Assembly (NCBI GenBank): GCA_947088865.1
Contig: CAMUHY010000010.1
Span: 1-64,000 of the forward strand
Source of the DNA: an uncultured Eubacterium sp.
GTDB taxonomy: Bacteria > Bacillota > Clostridia > Lachnospirales > Lachnospiraceae
Direction of reading: 5' to 3'
Length of the DNA: 64,000 bases
Part shown: positions 26,862-36,683 of the stretch, in pieces
Layout of the letters: each line of letters opens with the position of its first letter
How positions within the stretch are numbered: position 1 is the stretch's first letter
Translations under genes and position numbers: made by a program
Notes under the pieces: generated by a model
The model's input: only the letters and a program-made list of their open reading frames with translations
Told to the model about the DNA's origin: nothing
Database searches by the model: none

Positions 26862-27683
26862 CTACTTTTCACGTTTAATATACATAGCCTCACTCATTAT
26901 TTTTCTGTAATCTTTATACCACCATAAATAAATGGATGCGCCAATTCCTATTACGATGCTGATTATTATAAATACTGGGTGAATGACAAACAGCCAATAT
27001 TCTGGTATTCTATGTTCTATTATCGGCATCCCATAAGCAAATATAAAACAAAGCGCCATAACAAATCCATTATAAAGTCCTCTTCTATTGTATAACTTTT
27101 TCAAGCTGTCAAATACAAAGATAGACAACATTTCTCCTATTGGTCGAAACATCATTGTAACAAAACATAACAGTAAACTTTTTTGTAAAGATACTCCAAA
27201 CATAAAAAGAATGATTGTAAAATATATAAAATCAGTAATTACTTTATATATAATATTGCCTAAAAAACAGATATATGGGCTAATCAAAAATACTTTCACC
27301 ATCATATACTCTCGGTCTCCCATCGCAAGAACGATTGTATTGGCAAGACTTCCGCATATTGTAGATAATATAAAGAAAAAGAATATCATTGTAAGCTCTT
27401 GATTGGAATCTACCAGCGGATAAAATTGTGCTATAAATTTATAGGGAATATACATAAATACAAACACATATAAAAGCTTTCCTATAAATTCATATAAAAC
27501 TCTTCCAATTTGAGCGATAACTCCAAATACAATACTTAATTTATAATTATTGTTTTCTACTACTTGTCTGTTAATTTTTTCACCAATTGTAGGCAGATGC
27601 GTCAGCATTCTTACAAATTGATTCATTGTTTCATAAAATAACAGAATCCTTCCTGTAAACATCTTTTTTATTATCGTTATCAT
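26862..27683 (-). CDS. ABC-type membrane subunit (putative)
   Basis: A 273-residue integral membrane protein with about six hydrophobic helices (for example MIFFFFILSTICGSLANTIVLA and YWLFVIHPVFIIISIVIGIG). Its start overlaps the ATPase stop by 4 bases, which makes it the likely permease partner. It lacks recognisable ABC-2 motifs by eye. The BNR-repeat gene follows after 13 bases. Confidence 0.72.
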   Translation of the reverse strand: MITIIKKMFTGRILLFYETMNQFVRMLTHLPTIGEKINRQVVENNNYKLSIVFGVIAQIGRVLYEFIGKLLYVFVFMYIPYKFIAQFYPLVDSNQELTMIFFFFILSTICGSLANTIVLAMGDREYMMVKVFLISPYICFLGNIIYKVITDFIYFTIILFMFGVSLQKSLLLCFVTMMFRPIGEMLSIFVFDSLKKLYNRRGLYNGFVMALCFIFAYGMPIIEHRIPEYWLFVIHPVFIIISIVIGIGASIYLWWYKDYRKIMSEAMYIKREK

Positions 27684-28345
27684 TCTTCTATCTCTCCTAA
27701 AATGTCTGAAAGCGCATTTGCAATCTCAGGCACATCAATCATATTTTCAGGAATCTCATAAATCTCACCACTGTTAAGAACAAGAATATCTTTTGCAATT
27801 TTTCTCGCTATAAATAACAGACTTGTTGATACAATTATAATATGACCTTCTTTTTCTTCTTCCAGAACCTTTAAAAAAGTCTCTATATATTCATTATCAC
27901 AATAATCAAATGGTTCATCAAACATTATTATATATGGTTTTTGTGAAAGAAATGCCGCTAATTGCAGTCTTTTTTTGTCTTCAAACGAATAATCACATAT
28001 AAGTTTATCCCATTTGTCTTTGGAAAGACCAACACGCAAAAGATAATCTTCCACATTGGTTTTATCATTCTTTAAATTTGCCACAACCTGAATAAACTTT
28101 TTACCTGAAATAAACATTGGAAGAATACTTTGTTTTGCTGCAAATACAATATTTTGTTTTTCCTCCGTGACAATATTGCCATCATCAATTGTCAAATCGC
28201 CGCATATACATTCAAATAAAGTAGTTCTTCCTGCTCCGGCAGCCGCCAATAAAGAATATACATTTCCTTCTTTAAACGTATAATTCACATCCGAAAGCAC
28301 TTCTTTTTTGTCATATGATTTTTTTATATGATTAAGCTGTAACAT
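27680..28345 (-). CDS. degenerate ABC transporter ATPase
   Basis: A 221-residue ABC-type domain. ATG 28345 follows AAAGGA by 6 bases. Walker A reads AAAGAGRTT, with Arg in place of the invariant Lys. The signature LSGGQ is replaced by YSFEDKKRLQL. Walker B IIMFDEPFD keeps Asp-Glu, and the switch His is absent (IIVSTSLLF). It may bind but not hydrolyse ATP, or work in a complex with another ATPase. It is the first gene of the operon with the membrane protein and BNR protein. Confidence 0.8.
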   Translation of the reverse strand: MLQLNHIKKSYDKKEVLSDVNYTFKEGNVYSLLAAAGAGRTTLFECICGDLTIDDGNIVTEEKQNIVFAAKQSILPMFISGKKFIQVVANLKNDKTNVEDYLLRVGLSKDKWDKLICDYSFEDKKRLQLAAFLSQKPYIIMFDEPFDYCDNEYIETFLKVLEEEKEGHIIIVSTSLLFIARKIAKDILVLNSGEIYEIPENMIDVPEIANALSDILGEIEE

Positions 28346-28436
28346 AGACAATCCTTTCACATTATAATTGTAAAAATGCAACAGTCCAGAAACGACTAAA
28401 CTATTACTTAAAAATTATACACCAATATTTACAATA

Positions 28437-28466
28437 TTGCAAATCACATAAAAAATATGTTATGAT
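28437..28466 (+). promoter_or_regulatory. candidate promoter of PAP2-like gene
   Basis: TTGCAA (28437-28442) and TATGAT (28461-28466), 18 bases apart, divergent from the ABC operon. Leader about 100 nt. Confidence 0.4.
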
Positions 28467-28573
28467 TCCCTTCATACAATAAACAAGTTTATAACTAATA
28501 GCATAGCTACAAATCTTATAATCTTACGCTTGTACACTTACATAAATTAAACAATGAAAGGTTTTAAAATTTT

Positions 28574-29239
28574 ATGAAAAATTATTTTAAGAAAAAACGT
28601 CTGTTATATGGATTATATATTTTTATATATCTTCCGTGGTTTTTTATTCTTGAAGCCTGTATTAATGAGACAACACCCGATATTCATATACTCAACAGGC
28701 GTGTTGATGAGTTTATTCCATTTTGTGAATATTTTATTATCCCCTATATTTTTTGGGTATTTTACATACTTGGAGCATGTATTTTTATGCTATTTAAAGC
28801 AAATGATAAAGAATTTCATCAATTTGGCATAACACTAATTACTGGAATGTCTTTATGTCTTTTTATCTGTATGGTCTATCCAAACGGCGTACAATTAAGA
28901 CCCCAACATCTGCCGGACAATATTTTCGGAACAATCGTAAACTATTTGTATATGTCTGATACTCCAACCAATGTCTTCCCAAGTATTCATGTATTTAACT
29001 CGCTGGCTGTTCATATTAGCCTGACAAAATGTGAAGCATTAAAAAATCATCATTTTATAAAATGTTGTTCTCTTATCAGTTGTATATTGATATGTATGTC
29101 AACTCTGTTTCTTAAACAACACTGTGTCATTGATGTGATAGGAGCATGTGGATTAATGGTTATACTTTACGTTCTTGTATATGTTGCAAACTATAAAAAA
29201 GCGCCTGAAAATCAAAAGGAAACGGTTTCTATCCACTAA
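28574..29239 (+). CDS. PAP2-superfamily membrane phosphatase-like protein
   Basis: A 221-residue protein with about five or six transmembrane helices. It shows the PAP2 motif pair late in the chain: NVFPSIHVFNS (PSxH) near residue 137 and a C-terminal LFLKQHCVIDVIG giving the His and Asp of the third motif. The first PAP2 motif (KxxxxxxRP) is only loosely present as QLRPQHLP. Members dephosphorylate lipid phosphates or transfer phospho-head groups. It is monocistronic, with a strong terminator. Confidence 0.78.
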   Translation: MKNYFKKKRLLYGLYIFIYLPWFFILEACINETTPDIHILNRRVDEFIPFCEYFIIPYIFWVFYILGACIFMLFKANDKEFHQFGITLITGMSLCLFICMVYPNGVQLRPQHLPDNIFGTIVNYLYMSDTPTNVFPSIHVFNSLAVHISLTKCEALKNHHFIKCCSLISCILICMSTLFLKQHCVIDVIGACGLMVILYVLVYVANYKKAPENQKETVSIH

Positions 29240-29270
29240 AAAAAATATCCCTGTGTTACACAAAAGTCAA

Positions 29271-29300
29271 ATACCCCGTAGCTTGCTACGGGGTATTTTG
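29271..29300. terminator. bidirectional terminator between PAP2-like gene and thiC
   Basis: ATACCCCGTAGC and GCTACGGGGTAT form an 11-bp GC-rich stem flanked by TTTT on the plus side. It serves both convergent genes. Confidence 0.88.
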
Positions 29301-29313
29301 CAAAAAAACCTAT

Positions 29314-30618
29314 TTATTCATCAAAAATGCTTACTATCTCACCATCCAGTATTCGATTCATATTTTTAACTGCACAGAAATTTCCGCACATAGAGCAGGT
29401 ATCTTCCTTTTCTGGTGCAGCAGACTTTCTGTAATTTCTTGCTTTTTCAGGGTCTATTGCAAGATTAAACATTTCTTCCCAATCCAGATTTTTTCTAGCA
29501 GTACTCATCTGATAATCCCAATCTTTTGCACCTGGTATACCTTTTGCAATATCAGCGGCATGTGCTGCTATTTTAGATGCTATAATTCCCTCCTTAACAT
29601 CATTTAAATCAGGAAGTCTAAGATGTTCTGCCGGCGTTACATAACATAAAAAGGAAGCTCCATATGTAGCGGCTATGGCGCCTCCAATTGCTGCCGTTAT
29701 ATGGTCATATCCTGGCGCTACATCGGTAACTAACGGTCCAAGTACATAAAACGGCGCACCTTTGCAAATAGTCTTTTGTATCTCCATATTGGCTTGAATT
29801 TGATTTAAAGGCATATGTCCTGGACCTTCAATCATCACTTGTACATCTTTTTCCCATGCTCTTTTTGTAAGCTCTCCTAATGTCACCAACTCTTCAATCT
29901 GAGAGATATCAGAAGCATCTGCAATACAACCTGGTCTGCACGCATCGCCCAAACTCATTGTAACATCATATTTTCTGCATATATCAAGAATCCAATCATA
30001 ATGTTCATAAAATGGATTTTCATTGCCCGTCATCTCCATCCATGCAAATATAATAGAGCCTCCACGCGATACAATATTCGTCAATCGTTTTGCCTCCTTA
30101 AACCGTTTTGCAGTAGAACGGTTAATTCCGCAATGAATCGTCATAAAATCCACGCCGTCTTTAGCGTGCATCTCAACAATATCAAGCCATTCTTTTGTCG
30201 TGATTTCTTTCAACGCCTTATGATAGTACACCACTGCATCGTAAATCGGCACTGTTCCCAATGTTGCAGGACACTCAGCAGTCAACTTTTGCCTAAACTT
30301 TCTCGTATCACCAAACGAGCTTAAATCCATGATGGCATGTGCGCCCATATCAACGGCATTTTGTACCTTTTTCATCTCCATATCCATATCCATGCAATCT
30401 CTTGAAGTTCCAAGATTCACATTTATCTTTGTCTGGAGCTTTTCACCGATACCGTTAGGGTCAAGGCACTTATGATTTTTATTTGCAGGTATAATTACTT
30501 GACCTGCTGCAATCAATGCTCTTAACGCTTCTTCTGACATATGTTCCTTTTGTGCAACCTTTTTCATTTCTGGCGTTATAATGCCTTGTCTGGCTGCATC
30601 CATTTGTGTTGTATACAT
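29314..30618 (-). CDS. thiC: phosphomethylpyrimidine synthase
   Basis: A 434-residue radical-SAM enzyme converting aminoimidazole ribotide to HMP-phosphate in thiamine synthesis. Hallmarks: [21 protein letters not shown]-type [44 protein letters not shown] and the C-terminal CSMCGNFC cluster (CxxCxxxxC) binding [4Fe-4S]. ATG 30618 is preferred over 30651 because the product then starts [12 protein letters not shown] like its homologues, with AAAGG about 11 bases upstream. It is controlled by a TPP riboswitch. Confidence 0.97.
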   Translation of the reverse strand: MYTTQMDAARQGIITPEMKKVAQKEHMSEEALRALIAAGQVIIPANKNHKCLDPNGIGEKLQTKINVNLGTSRDCMDMDMEMKKVQNAVDMGAHAIMDLSSFGDTRKFRQKLTAECPATLGTVPIYDAVVYYHKALKEITTKEWLDIVEMHAKDGVDFMTIHCGINRSTAKRFKEAKRLTNIVSRGGSIIFAWMEMTGNENPFYEHYDWILDICRKYDVTMSLGDACRPGCIADASDISQIEELVTLGELTKRAWEKDVQVMIEGPGHMPLNQIQANMEIQKTICKGAPFYVLGPLVTDVAPGYDHITAAIGGAIAATYGASFLCYVTPAEHLRLPDLNDVKEGIIASKIAAHAADIAKGIPGAKDWDYQMSTARKNLDWEEMFNLAIDPEKARNYRKSAAPEKEDTCSMCGNFCAVKNMNRILDGEIVSIFDE

Positions 30619-30724
30619 ACTGTTACCATACCTTTCTTTTACACAATTCACTTAGTTTCCCTACTCGCCGCGCTAGGCGTCCGTTTGCTTCTGCTGGCAT
30701 TTTCCTTTAGATGCCCATGTACAT

Positions 30725-30757
30725 AAAAAACCGCATATCACGATTTTGATATGCGGT
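30725..30757 (-). terminator. TPP riboswitch expression-platform terminator
   Basis: ACCGCATATCA and TGATATGCGGT pair, followed on the minus strand by TTTTTT. It lies just after the aptamer and before thiC, so ligand binding should favour termination. Confidence 0.9.
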
Positions 30758-30785
30758 AAAATCCATCAACTATAACAATATATAG

Positions 30786-30886
30786 CCATGTTCATTCTTC
30801 CTACGACGGCATTATCCGCATCAGGTATATGGGTCGGATTGCTCCCTCTCAGCCATTTACTATAAAATATAGCAGGCTCCCCAGAA
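30786..30886 (-). ncRNA. TPP riboswitch (THI element)
   Basis: The minus strand carries the diagnostic sequence CTGAGAGGG, then ACCTGATGCGGATAATGCC, then CGTAGGAA, with closing helix GGGGAGCCTGC. It senses thiamine pyrophosphate and represses thiC. The stretch 30652-30985 otherwise holds only the terminator and the thiC leader. Confidence 0.97.
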
Positions 30887-30985
30887 TATTTAATTTATTT
30901 TTATATTCAACTTTCTTCAAACATAATTATATAATTATTGCAATACACTTATTTTTTATACCATATTTACACGAATCCTGTAAAT

Positions 30986-33148
30986 CTATAAATGCAGCAC
31001 TCTATCTTTTATCTCTTGAGTACGCCCCTGATTCCAAAATTGTGTTCCTATATATCCGCATGTCCTTCTTGCAACGTTCATCTTATCTTGGTTGCGGTTT
31101 TTGCAGTTTGGACACTCCCAAACCAGCTTGCCGTCCTCGTTTGTTATAATCTCAATCTGTCCTGTATAGCCACATTCCTGACAATAATCACTTTTTGTAT
31201 TCAGCTCTGCATACATAATATTTTCATAAATAAACTGCATAACCGAAAGCACTGCTGGAATGTTATTCATCATATCAGGCACTTCAACATAACTGATAGC
31301 GCCGCCAGGCGAAAGTCTCTGAAACTGACTTTCAAACTTTAACTTTTCAAATGCATCAATATTTTCACTAACATGCACATGATAACTATTTGTTATATAA
31401 TTTCTATCTGTTATATCTGGAATCTTTCCAAATCGTTTTTGTAAACATTTTGCAAACTTATACGTTGTTGACTCTAACGGCGTACCATACAGACTAAAAT
31501 CAATATTGGTCTCTGCTGCCCACTTTTTGCAAGTGCTGTTTAAATACTCCATAACCTCAAGGGCAAATTCCGTTCCCCCTTTTTGCGTATGCGATACGCC
31601 CTTCATATATTTTACACACTCACATAATCCAGCATATCCAAGTGAAATTGTTGAATAACCTCCATAGAGAAGCTTGTCAATCGTCTCCCCTTTTTTCAGT
31701 CTCGCCAATGCGCCATTCTGCCAAAGAATCGGCGCCACATCAGAAGGTGTGCCTTTTAAGCGATAATGTCTGCACATCAATGCTCGTCTGCACAAATCCA
31801 GTCGCTCATCCAATATGCTCCAAAACTTATCCATATCCTTGCCTGCGCTTAAAGCCACATCAACCAAATTGATTGTGACAACGCCCTGATTAAACCTGCC
31901 ATAAAATTTAGGTTTGTCCTGCTCATCTTTATATACGGTAAGAAATGACCTGCATCCCATACAAGGATAACAATTGCCATCTTTTAATTCCTTCATCATC
32001 TTTTCTGATATATAATCCGGAACCATTCTCTTTGCTGTACATCTCGCTGCAAGTTTTGTCAACTCCCAATATTTTGAGCCTTCTCTTACATTGTCTTCCT
32101 CAAGTACATAAATCAATTTTGGAAACGCTGGTGTTATCCATACGCCCTGTTCATTTTTCACACCTTGTATACGCTGTTTTAAAACTTCTTGTATCACTAA
32201 CGCTAAATCATCTCTTGTCTGACCTTCTGGCGCCTCATTTAAATACATAAACACGGTCACAAAAGGAGCTTGACCATTTGTTGTCATCAGTGTAATAACC
32301 TGATATTGAATCATCTGAACGCCATTTTTAATCTCATCGCGCACTCGAAGCTCTGCCACTTCCCGTACTTTTTGTTCGGTGTAGTCAATACCTGTCGCCT
32401 CAAATTCTTCCCGCACCTTGCGAATAAATTTTTGCCTGCTTATATCGACAAACGGCGCTAAATGAGTAAGACTAATACTCTGTCCACCATACTGTGAACT
32501 TGCTATCTGTGCAATTGCCTGTGTCGCTATATTACAAGCTGTTGAAAAGCTATGCGGCTTTTCAAGCATTGTCTCACTGATAACCGTGCCATTTTGAAGC
32601 ATATCATCAAGATTTACAAGACAGCAATTGTGCATATGCTGAGCAAAATAATCAGCATCATGAAAATGGATTAGACCTTGTTCATGTGCATCAACAATAT
32701 CTTGTGGAAGAAGAAACCGCTTTGTGATATCTTTGCTGACTTCCCCTGCCATATAATCTCTTTGAACACTGTTTACTGTTGGGTTTTTATTAGAATTTTC
32801 CTGCTTTACTTCCTCATTATTGCACTCCAGCAAGCTTAAAATCTGTTCATCGGTCGAATTAGACTTACGTACCAATGCCCTTTTGTAGCGGTATGTTATA
32901 TACTTTCTTGCCACTGCAAACGCTCTGAAATTCATTATCTGATTTTCAACTAAATCCTGTATTTCCTCTACGCTTAAAGACCTGCCCATCTCCTTACAAA
33001 TCTGTTCAATATTTTTACTGATAACCATAATCTGCTCATCGGACAATCGCTCATTGTGCGCAACTTCATTGTTCGCTTTAGCAACAGCGGCAACAATTTT
33101 TTCTATATCAAATGTAACCTCAGAACCGCTCCTTTTAATTATCTTCAT
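30986..33148 (-). CDS. nrdD: anaerobic ribonucleoside-triphosphate reductase
   Basis: A 720-residue class III glycyl-radical reductase making dNTPs without oxygen. An N-terminal ATP-cone (about 1-95, KRSGSEVTFDIEKIVAAV) is the allosteric site. The C-terminus has a zinc site (CQECGYTG ... CPNCKNRN) and the radical glycine loop RRTCGYIGTQFWNQGR. It is full length. The activase gene nrdG is not adjacent on either side and must lie elsewhere. Expression is expected to be controlled by NrdR through tandem boxes upstream. Confidence 0.97.
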   Translation of the reverse strand: MKIIKRSGSEVTFDIEKIVAAVAKANNEVAHNERLSDEQIMVISKNIEQICKEMGRSLSVEEIQDLVENQIMNFRAFAVARKYITYRYKRALVRKSNSTDEQILSLLECNNEEVKQENSNKNPTVNSVQRDYMAGEVSKDITKRFLLPQDIVDAHEQGLIHFHDADYFAQHMHNCCLVNLDDMLQNGTVISETMLEKPHSFSTACNIATQAIAQIASSQYGGQSISLTHLAPFVDISRQKFIRKVREEFEATGIDYTEQKVREVAELRVRDEIKNGVQMIQYQVITLMTTNGQAPFVTVFMYLNEAPEGQTRDDLALVIQEVLKQRIQGVKNEQGVWITPAFPKLIYVLEEDNVREGSKYWELTKLAARCTAKRMVPDYISEKMMKELKDGNCYPCMGCRSFLTVYKDEQDKPKFYGRFNQGVVTINLVDVALSAGKDMDKFWSILDERLDLCRRALMCRHYRLKGTPSDVAPILWQNGALARLKKGETIDKLLYGGYSTISLGYAGLCECVKYMKGVSHTQKGGTEFALEVMEYLNSTCKKWAAETNIDFSLYGTPLESTTYKFAKCLQKRFGKIPDITDRNYITNSYHVHVSENIDAFEKLKFESQFQRLSPGGAISYVEVPDMMNNIPAVLSVMQFIYENIMYAELNTKSDYCQECGYTGQIEIITNEDGKLVWECPNCKNRNQDKMNVARRTCGYIGTQFWNQGRTQEIKDRVLHL

Positions 33149-33292
33149 ACTCTAATCCCCATTCCTATATTGCTTTTGCTAAAATAATCTTTTGAATATC
33201 TTGCGTCAAACTGTATACAGACACAAATATAAGCATATTTAAAAATTGCTCATCCGTATATGTTAAAGTCTTAAACAATCGTAAGTGAGACT

Positions 33293-33343
33293 ATTATACA
33301 ATATATAGAGTATTAAGTCAATTATATTATCAATATATAGTGG
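33293..33343 (-). promoter_or_regulatory. nrdD promoter with tandem NrdR boxes
   Basis: TTGACT (33316-33321) and TATAAT (33293-33298) are 17 bases apart. Two NrdR-like boxes, CTCTATATATTGTA (33297-33310) and CACTATATATTG (33331-33342), start 32 bases apart, three helical turns, as is usual for NrdR. One box overlaps the promoter core, consistent with repression. Confidence 0.85.
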
Positions 33344-33394
33344 TAACTAACATACTTACACAATTCCTCGCTCTATAAAAACATTCTGTAATCG

Positions 33395-35266
33395 TTACTG
33401 TAATTCTAACTTTGAAAAATCAATTGTTTTAAAAAGAGTTCCCTCCATACTCATTCTGCTAAGGAATGATGCTACAATCACAGCACAGTCTATCTCATAA
33501 TTCGCCCATTGTGCTTCTGAGCTGCACTTATTAAAAGTAAGCAATCCATTCATATTTTCAAATGTGCCTAGAAAGCATTGAATAGAAGCACACACATCAA
33601 AATGTTCCATATATTTTGCAATCTCTGGCGCACGTTCTTCTACCTTTCTTAAAAATCCAAATTCAACATAATTTTCTTCAGGAATAAGGAGATTTTTAAA
33701 TTCTGGATGCCTAATATATGAAACTTCCTTAAACTCTGGCAAATCCTGCCCATAGCTATATATTTTTTCCATCTTTTCTCCATAAAAGATAGATATATTC
33801 TCAATACCAAATGCGTTAAAAATATGTACAAATGCATCTTTTAACGCCAACTGTGGATTCGTGACAGCACTTGTCATAAATTTTGTCACATACTGTAATT
33901 CTCGTATTTCTCTTGTGTTTTTAAAAGCACATAATTCATTTTTATTCACTGTGGATTCATACGATGTGCGATGAAGTTCATCTCTAAAAAAGACATAACG
34001 GTCTCTTCCTTTTTCCTTCGCAATATACAAACAGCAATCAGCCTTGCGAAACAAGTCTTCATACTCTGTTCCATTGGTAGGAAATATAGAAGCGCCTATT
34101 GAACAAGTCACAGAAAGGCTCTCGAAATCTTCTGCAAATTCCCACTTAATTTGAGTTCGGATAGCACGAAGCATCCCTCTAAGAAGCTGCTCATCATTTA
34201 ATCCGGTAAAGATAATCATAAACTCATCTCCACCCATACGACCTACAACACCCTGTTCGCCCACAACCTCTTTCAATTTCCGTCCAACCCTAGCAAGAAC
34301 GGCATCGCCATACATATGTCCAAACGTATCATTGACGGATTTAAAGTGGTCTATATCAAGTATTGTAATAATGACACGATTTTCTTTTTCTTCCGCAATC
34401 CTTTTTTTGGCATATTCGGTTATGGTTTTTTTATTATAAACACCTGTCAAGGAATCTGTCTGCAATTCATCCATCAAATTCATAATCGTATTTGCATGAC
34501 TGATTTCCTCATCAATCACTATTCTACCTATTACAATTCTGCCTTCATCTATTGTATTATATATACTGCCCAAAAACTTAACAGGTTCCATCGTCTCCCC
34601 ATCTGTGCGAATGGACGTATTCAACTTGACAGAAAAACTTTGTAAATACATCTTAAAACCTAATATAAGTGAATCCAGCATAGCTTTTTCATCACTAGAA
34701 ACATAATTTTTTTCCAATAAAAATATTTTCCATTCATCAACATCCATATTAAACAATTCAATACGTTGATATTGGTCATATTTATATATTGTTATAATAT
34801 TTGTCGCCTTCTTATAAATATAGACATATTCATTTGTCAGACTTAGAGCAACTCTTAATTTATCAATACTTTCTAAAGCCTTATCATACAAAATAATAGA
34901 ATCTTCAATATCAATAAATTCAAAACTTGAATCAATAATCCAGTCGTCAAACTTCTTTTTACTAACTTTTCTAACCAGATTATTCTTATATTTTCCTTCT
35001 GCATTCATAATTTTAAACACTGCTTCCGATTCACTCTTCAACGCCTCTTTAATAAATTGTTTAAATTGCTCTGCCTCTTGTGGATGGACATATTGAAGAA
35101 ACTCTTTGTCATTCATATTTTCTTGCCCAAAATAAGCTGCAAATGTTTTATTTGAAACAAATATTTTGCATCCCTCCAAAAAAGATACCATTCTTCGCTC
35201 ACTGAGCTGCCCATTTAAAATGACTTCTATATGGTTCTCCATATTATCCATGTCATTATTTACCAT
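33395..35266 (-). CDS. diguanylate cyclase with PAS-like and C-terminal sensor-like regions
   Basis: A 623-residue protein. ATG 35266 follows GGAGGG by 4 bases; the frame extends further upstream but without a ribosome-binding site. An N-terminal PAS-like domain (about 15-110, FVSNKTFAAYFGQENM) is followed by a sensor-like middle and a GGDEF domain near residue 330-480 with intact GRMGGDEFMIIF. The inhibitory RxxD site five residues upstream is absent, so product inhibition may be lost. The C-terminal ~140 residues resemble a GAF-type sensor. The product would be c-di-GMP, which commonly controls motility. Confidence 0.9.
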   Translation of the reverse strand: MVNNDMDNMENHIEVILNGQLSERRMVSFLEGCKIFVSNKTFAAYFGQENMNDKEFLQYVHPQEAEQFKQFIKEALKSESEAVFKIMNAEGKYKNNLVRKVSKKKFDDWIIDSSFEFIDIEDSIILYDKALESIDKLRVALSLTNEYVYIYKKATNIITIYKYDQYQRIELFNMDVDEWKIFLLEKNYVSSDEKAMLDSLILGFKMYLQSFSVKLNTSIRTDGETMEPVKFLGSIYNTIDEGRIVIGRIVIDEEISHANTIMNLMDELQTDSLTGVYNKKTITEYAKKRIAEEKENRVIITILDIDHFKSVNDTFGHMYGDAVLARVGRKLKEVVGEQGVVGRMGGDEFMIIFTGLNDEQLLRGMLRAIRTQIKWEFAEDFESLSVTCSIGASIFPTNGTEYEDLFRKADCCLYIAKEKGRDRYVFFRDELHRTSYESTVNKNELCAFKNTREIRELQYVTKFMTSAVTNPQLALKDAFVHIFNAFGIENISIFYGEKMEKIYSYGQDLPEFKEVSYIRHPEFKNLLIPEENYVEFGFLRKVEERAPEIAKYMEHFDVCASIQCFLGTFENMNGLLTFNKCSSEAQWANYEIDCAVIVASFLSRMSMEGTLFKTIDFSKLELQ

Positions 35267-35549
35267 TATTCCCTCCATTATTAATATTTCATTGTAATGA
35301 CGATGCGCCTTCGTCAATCCCGCGCTTTTCACAATTACAGTATATAACCTATTTTTCTTTTTTGCAATACATTTGAAAAATTAAATGGTTCTTTAGTACT
35401 AAATACATCATATGGTATTTATTTTTTTATATGAATGTGTTAAAATACAACATGTTGTTATTTGAACATGTATGTCGACGCATAATCATTAACAAGACAG
35501 CCGCTTTTAAAGAGTGGTAATTCTTTAATTTATTAGGAGGTTTTCATAA

Positions 35550-35711
35550 ATGGAACGTGTAAAAATGAATAAGGTAATGGTATCACATGGTGATACAGTC
35601 AGAAAATTCCCCGTATATGAGATATATCTTGACGGTGTTATTGTCACAAAGGTATCCTCAGAAAAAGAAGCGGTAGAAATGATTTCGCGTTGGCAGGAAG
35701 CTTATAAATAA
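35550..35711 (+). CDS. 53-residue protein of unknown function
   Basis: A short gene with AGGAGG 9 bases before the ATG and a strong terminator after the stop. The product starts MERVKMNKVMVSHGD, then KFPVYEIYLDGVIVTKVSSEKE and a helix EAVEMISRWQEAYK. It is compact and not membrane-bound. An extended -10 (TGTTAAAAT) at 35438-35446 and a perfect palindrome CAACATGTTG (35449-35458) lie upstream. The complete transcription-unit features make a real gene likely; no family is recognised. Confidence 0.75.
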   Translation: MERVKMNKVMVSHGDTVRKFPVYEIYLDGVIVTKVSSEKEAVEMISRWQEAYK

Positions 35712-35730
35712 TTTTTATTACCATATTTTT

Positions 35731-35795
35731 TGCTGTGCTATATTGAACAACTAGAATTACATAGATTCAATGTAGCACAGCACTATTTTTATTTT
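35731..35795 (+). terminator. terminator of the 53-residue gene
   Basis: TGCTGTGCTATATTGAA (35731-35747) pairs with TTCAATGTAGCACAGCA (35766-35782), with one bulge, followed by CTATTTTTATTTT. Confidence 0.85.
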
Positions 35796-35841
35796 ATAGG
35801 AAAGTTCAATCTATTAGCACATTAATAAATAAATAAATAAA

Positions 35842-36492
35842 TTAATTAATTAATTTATTGACATCTTTCTTTTTGCCCAAAACTTTAATATGGTCTGTAT
35901 CTTTAAATACATAATCTGGACCTGGCATAACAATCAATCCATCTTTATGATTTACAATTGCTATAATGTATACATTATGCACTGCACGAACATTGATAGC
36001 TCGAATTGTCTTTCCGCACCATTCCTTTAAAACAGATATTTCATAAATAGAATATTCCTGTGAGACTGCAATATAATCAAACACATTATTTGAACTGCAT
36101 TTTGCAGCAAGATTGACAGCGATATCCCTATCTGGATAAACGACCTCATCAGCTCCATTTTTTAAAAGAAACTTTGCATGAATATCTCTGCTTGCCATAC
36201 TGATTACATAAGGAGCGCCCATCTCTTTTACAATACTTGTCACTTCAAGACTATTTTGAAAATCCTCGCCAATACACACAACAATAATATCAAAATTTTT
36301 CACGCCCAATGATTTTAACACATCTGGATTTGTACAATCGCCTACTCTTGCACTTGTGACAAGCGAAAACATATCTCTAATTTGTGATTCATTTTTATCA
36401 ATTATCATCACTTCATTATTGCCGTCCGCTATCAGCTCATTGACAAAATGATGTCCAAACTTTCCCATTCCTATGACTAATATCGATTTCAT
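35842..36492 (-). CDS. KtrA/TrkA-type RCK potassium-uptake regulator
   Basis: A 216-residue RCK protein, the cytoplasmic gating ring of Ktr potassium channels. The RCK_N Rossmann domain (about 1-125) has VIGMGKFGHHF and DKNESQIRD for NAD/ATP binding and VGDCTNPDVLKSLG. RCK_C (about 135-216) follows. AGGAG precedes the ATG. A KtrB membrane partner is not encoded nearby. The last codons lie in an AAAT/TTAA tetranucleotide tract. A sigma-A promoter and a palindromic hairpin lie in its ~100-nt leader. Confidence 0.9.
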   Translation of the reverse strand: MKSILVIGMGKFGHHFVNELIADGNNEVMIIDKNESQIRDMFSLVTSARVGDCTNPDVLKSLGVKNFDIIVVCIGEDFQNSLEVTSIVKEMGAPYVISMASRDIHAKFLLKNGADEVVYPDRDIAVNLAAKCSSNNVFDYIAVSQEYSIYEISVLKEWCGKTIRAINVRAVHNVYIIAIVNHKDGLIVMPGPDYVFKDTDHIKVLGKKKDVNKLIN

Positions 36493-36529
36493 GTTTTTCT
36501 CCTAATTTATTTATTTTAATCAATTCATC

Positions 36530-36549
36530 CCACGACTAAAGTCGTGGGT
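36530..36549. repeat. IS200/IS605-like terminal hairpin remnant in ktrA-like leader
   Basis: CCCACGAC-TAAA-GTCGTGGG is a perfect 8-bp stem with flanks AATTCAT and TGTTCTTGCC, typical of the end hairpins of IS200/IS605 elements. No transposase is adjacent. It lies between the promoter and the RCK gene, so it is also part of its 5' UTR. Confidence 0.5.
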
Positions 36550-36591
36550 GTTCTTGCCATATATCATAAAAACACATCCTTGAACAAAAGT

Positions 36592-36620
36592 ATTATACCC
36601 CTGTTTGATAAAATCAGCAA
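36592..36620 (-). promoter_or_regulatory. promoter of the RCK gene
   Basis: TTGCTG (36615-36620) and TATAAT (36592-36597) are 17 bases apart on the minus strand. Confidence 0.55.
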
Positions 36621-36683
36621 CCATAAGATAACAACAAAAGCCGAATTTTTGCCGTGAAAGACACTAAAATTTGTAAAAAATAC

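Noticed and set aside
35826-35860. AAAT/TTAA tetranucleotide tract as phase-variation repeat
   Set aside because: It covers only the last codons and stop of the RCK gene, so slippage would hardly change the protein.
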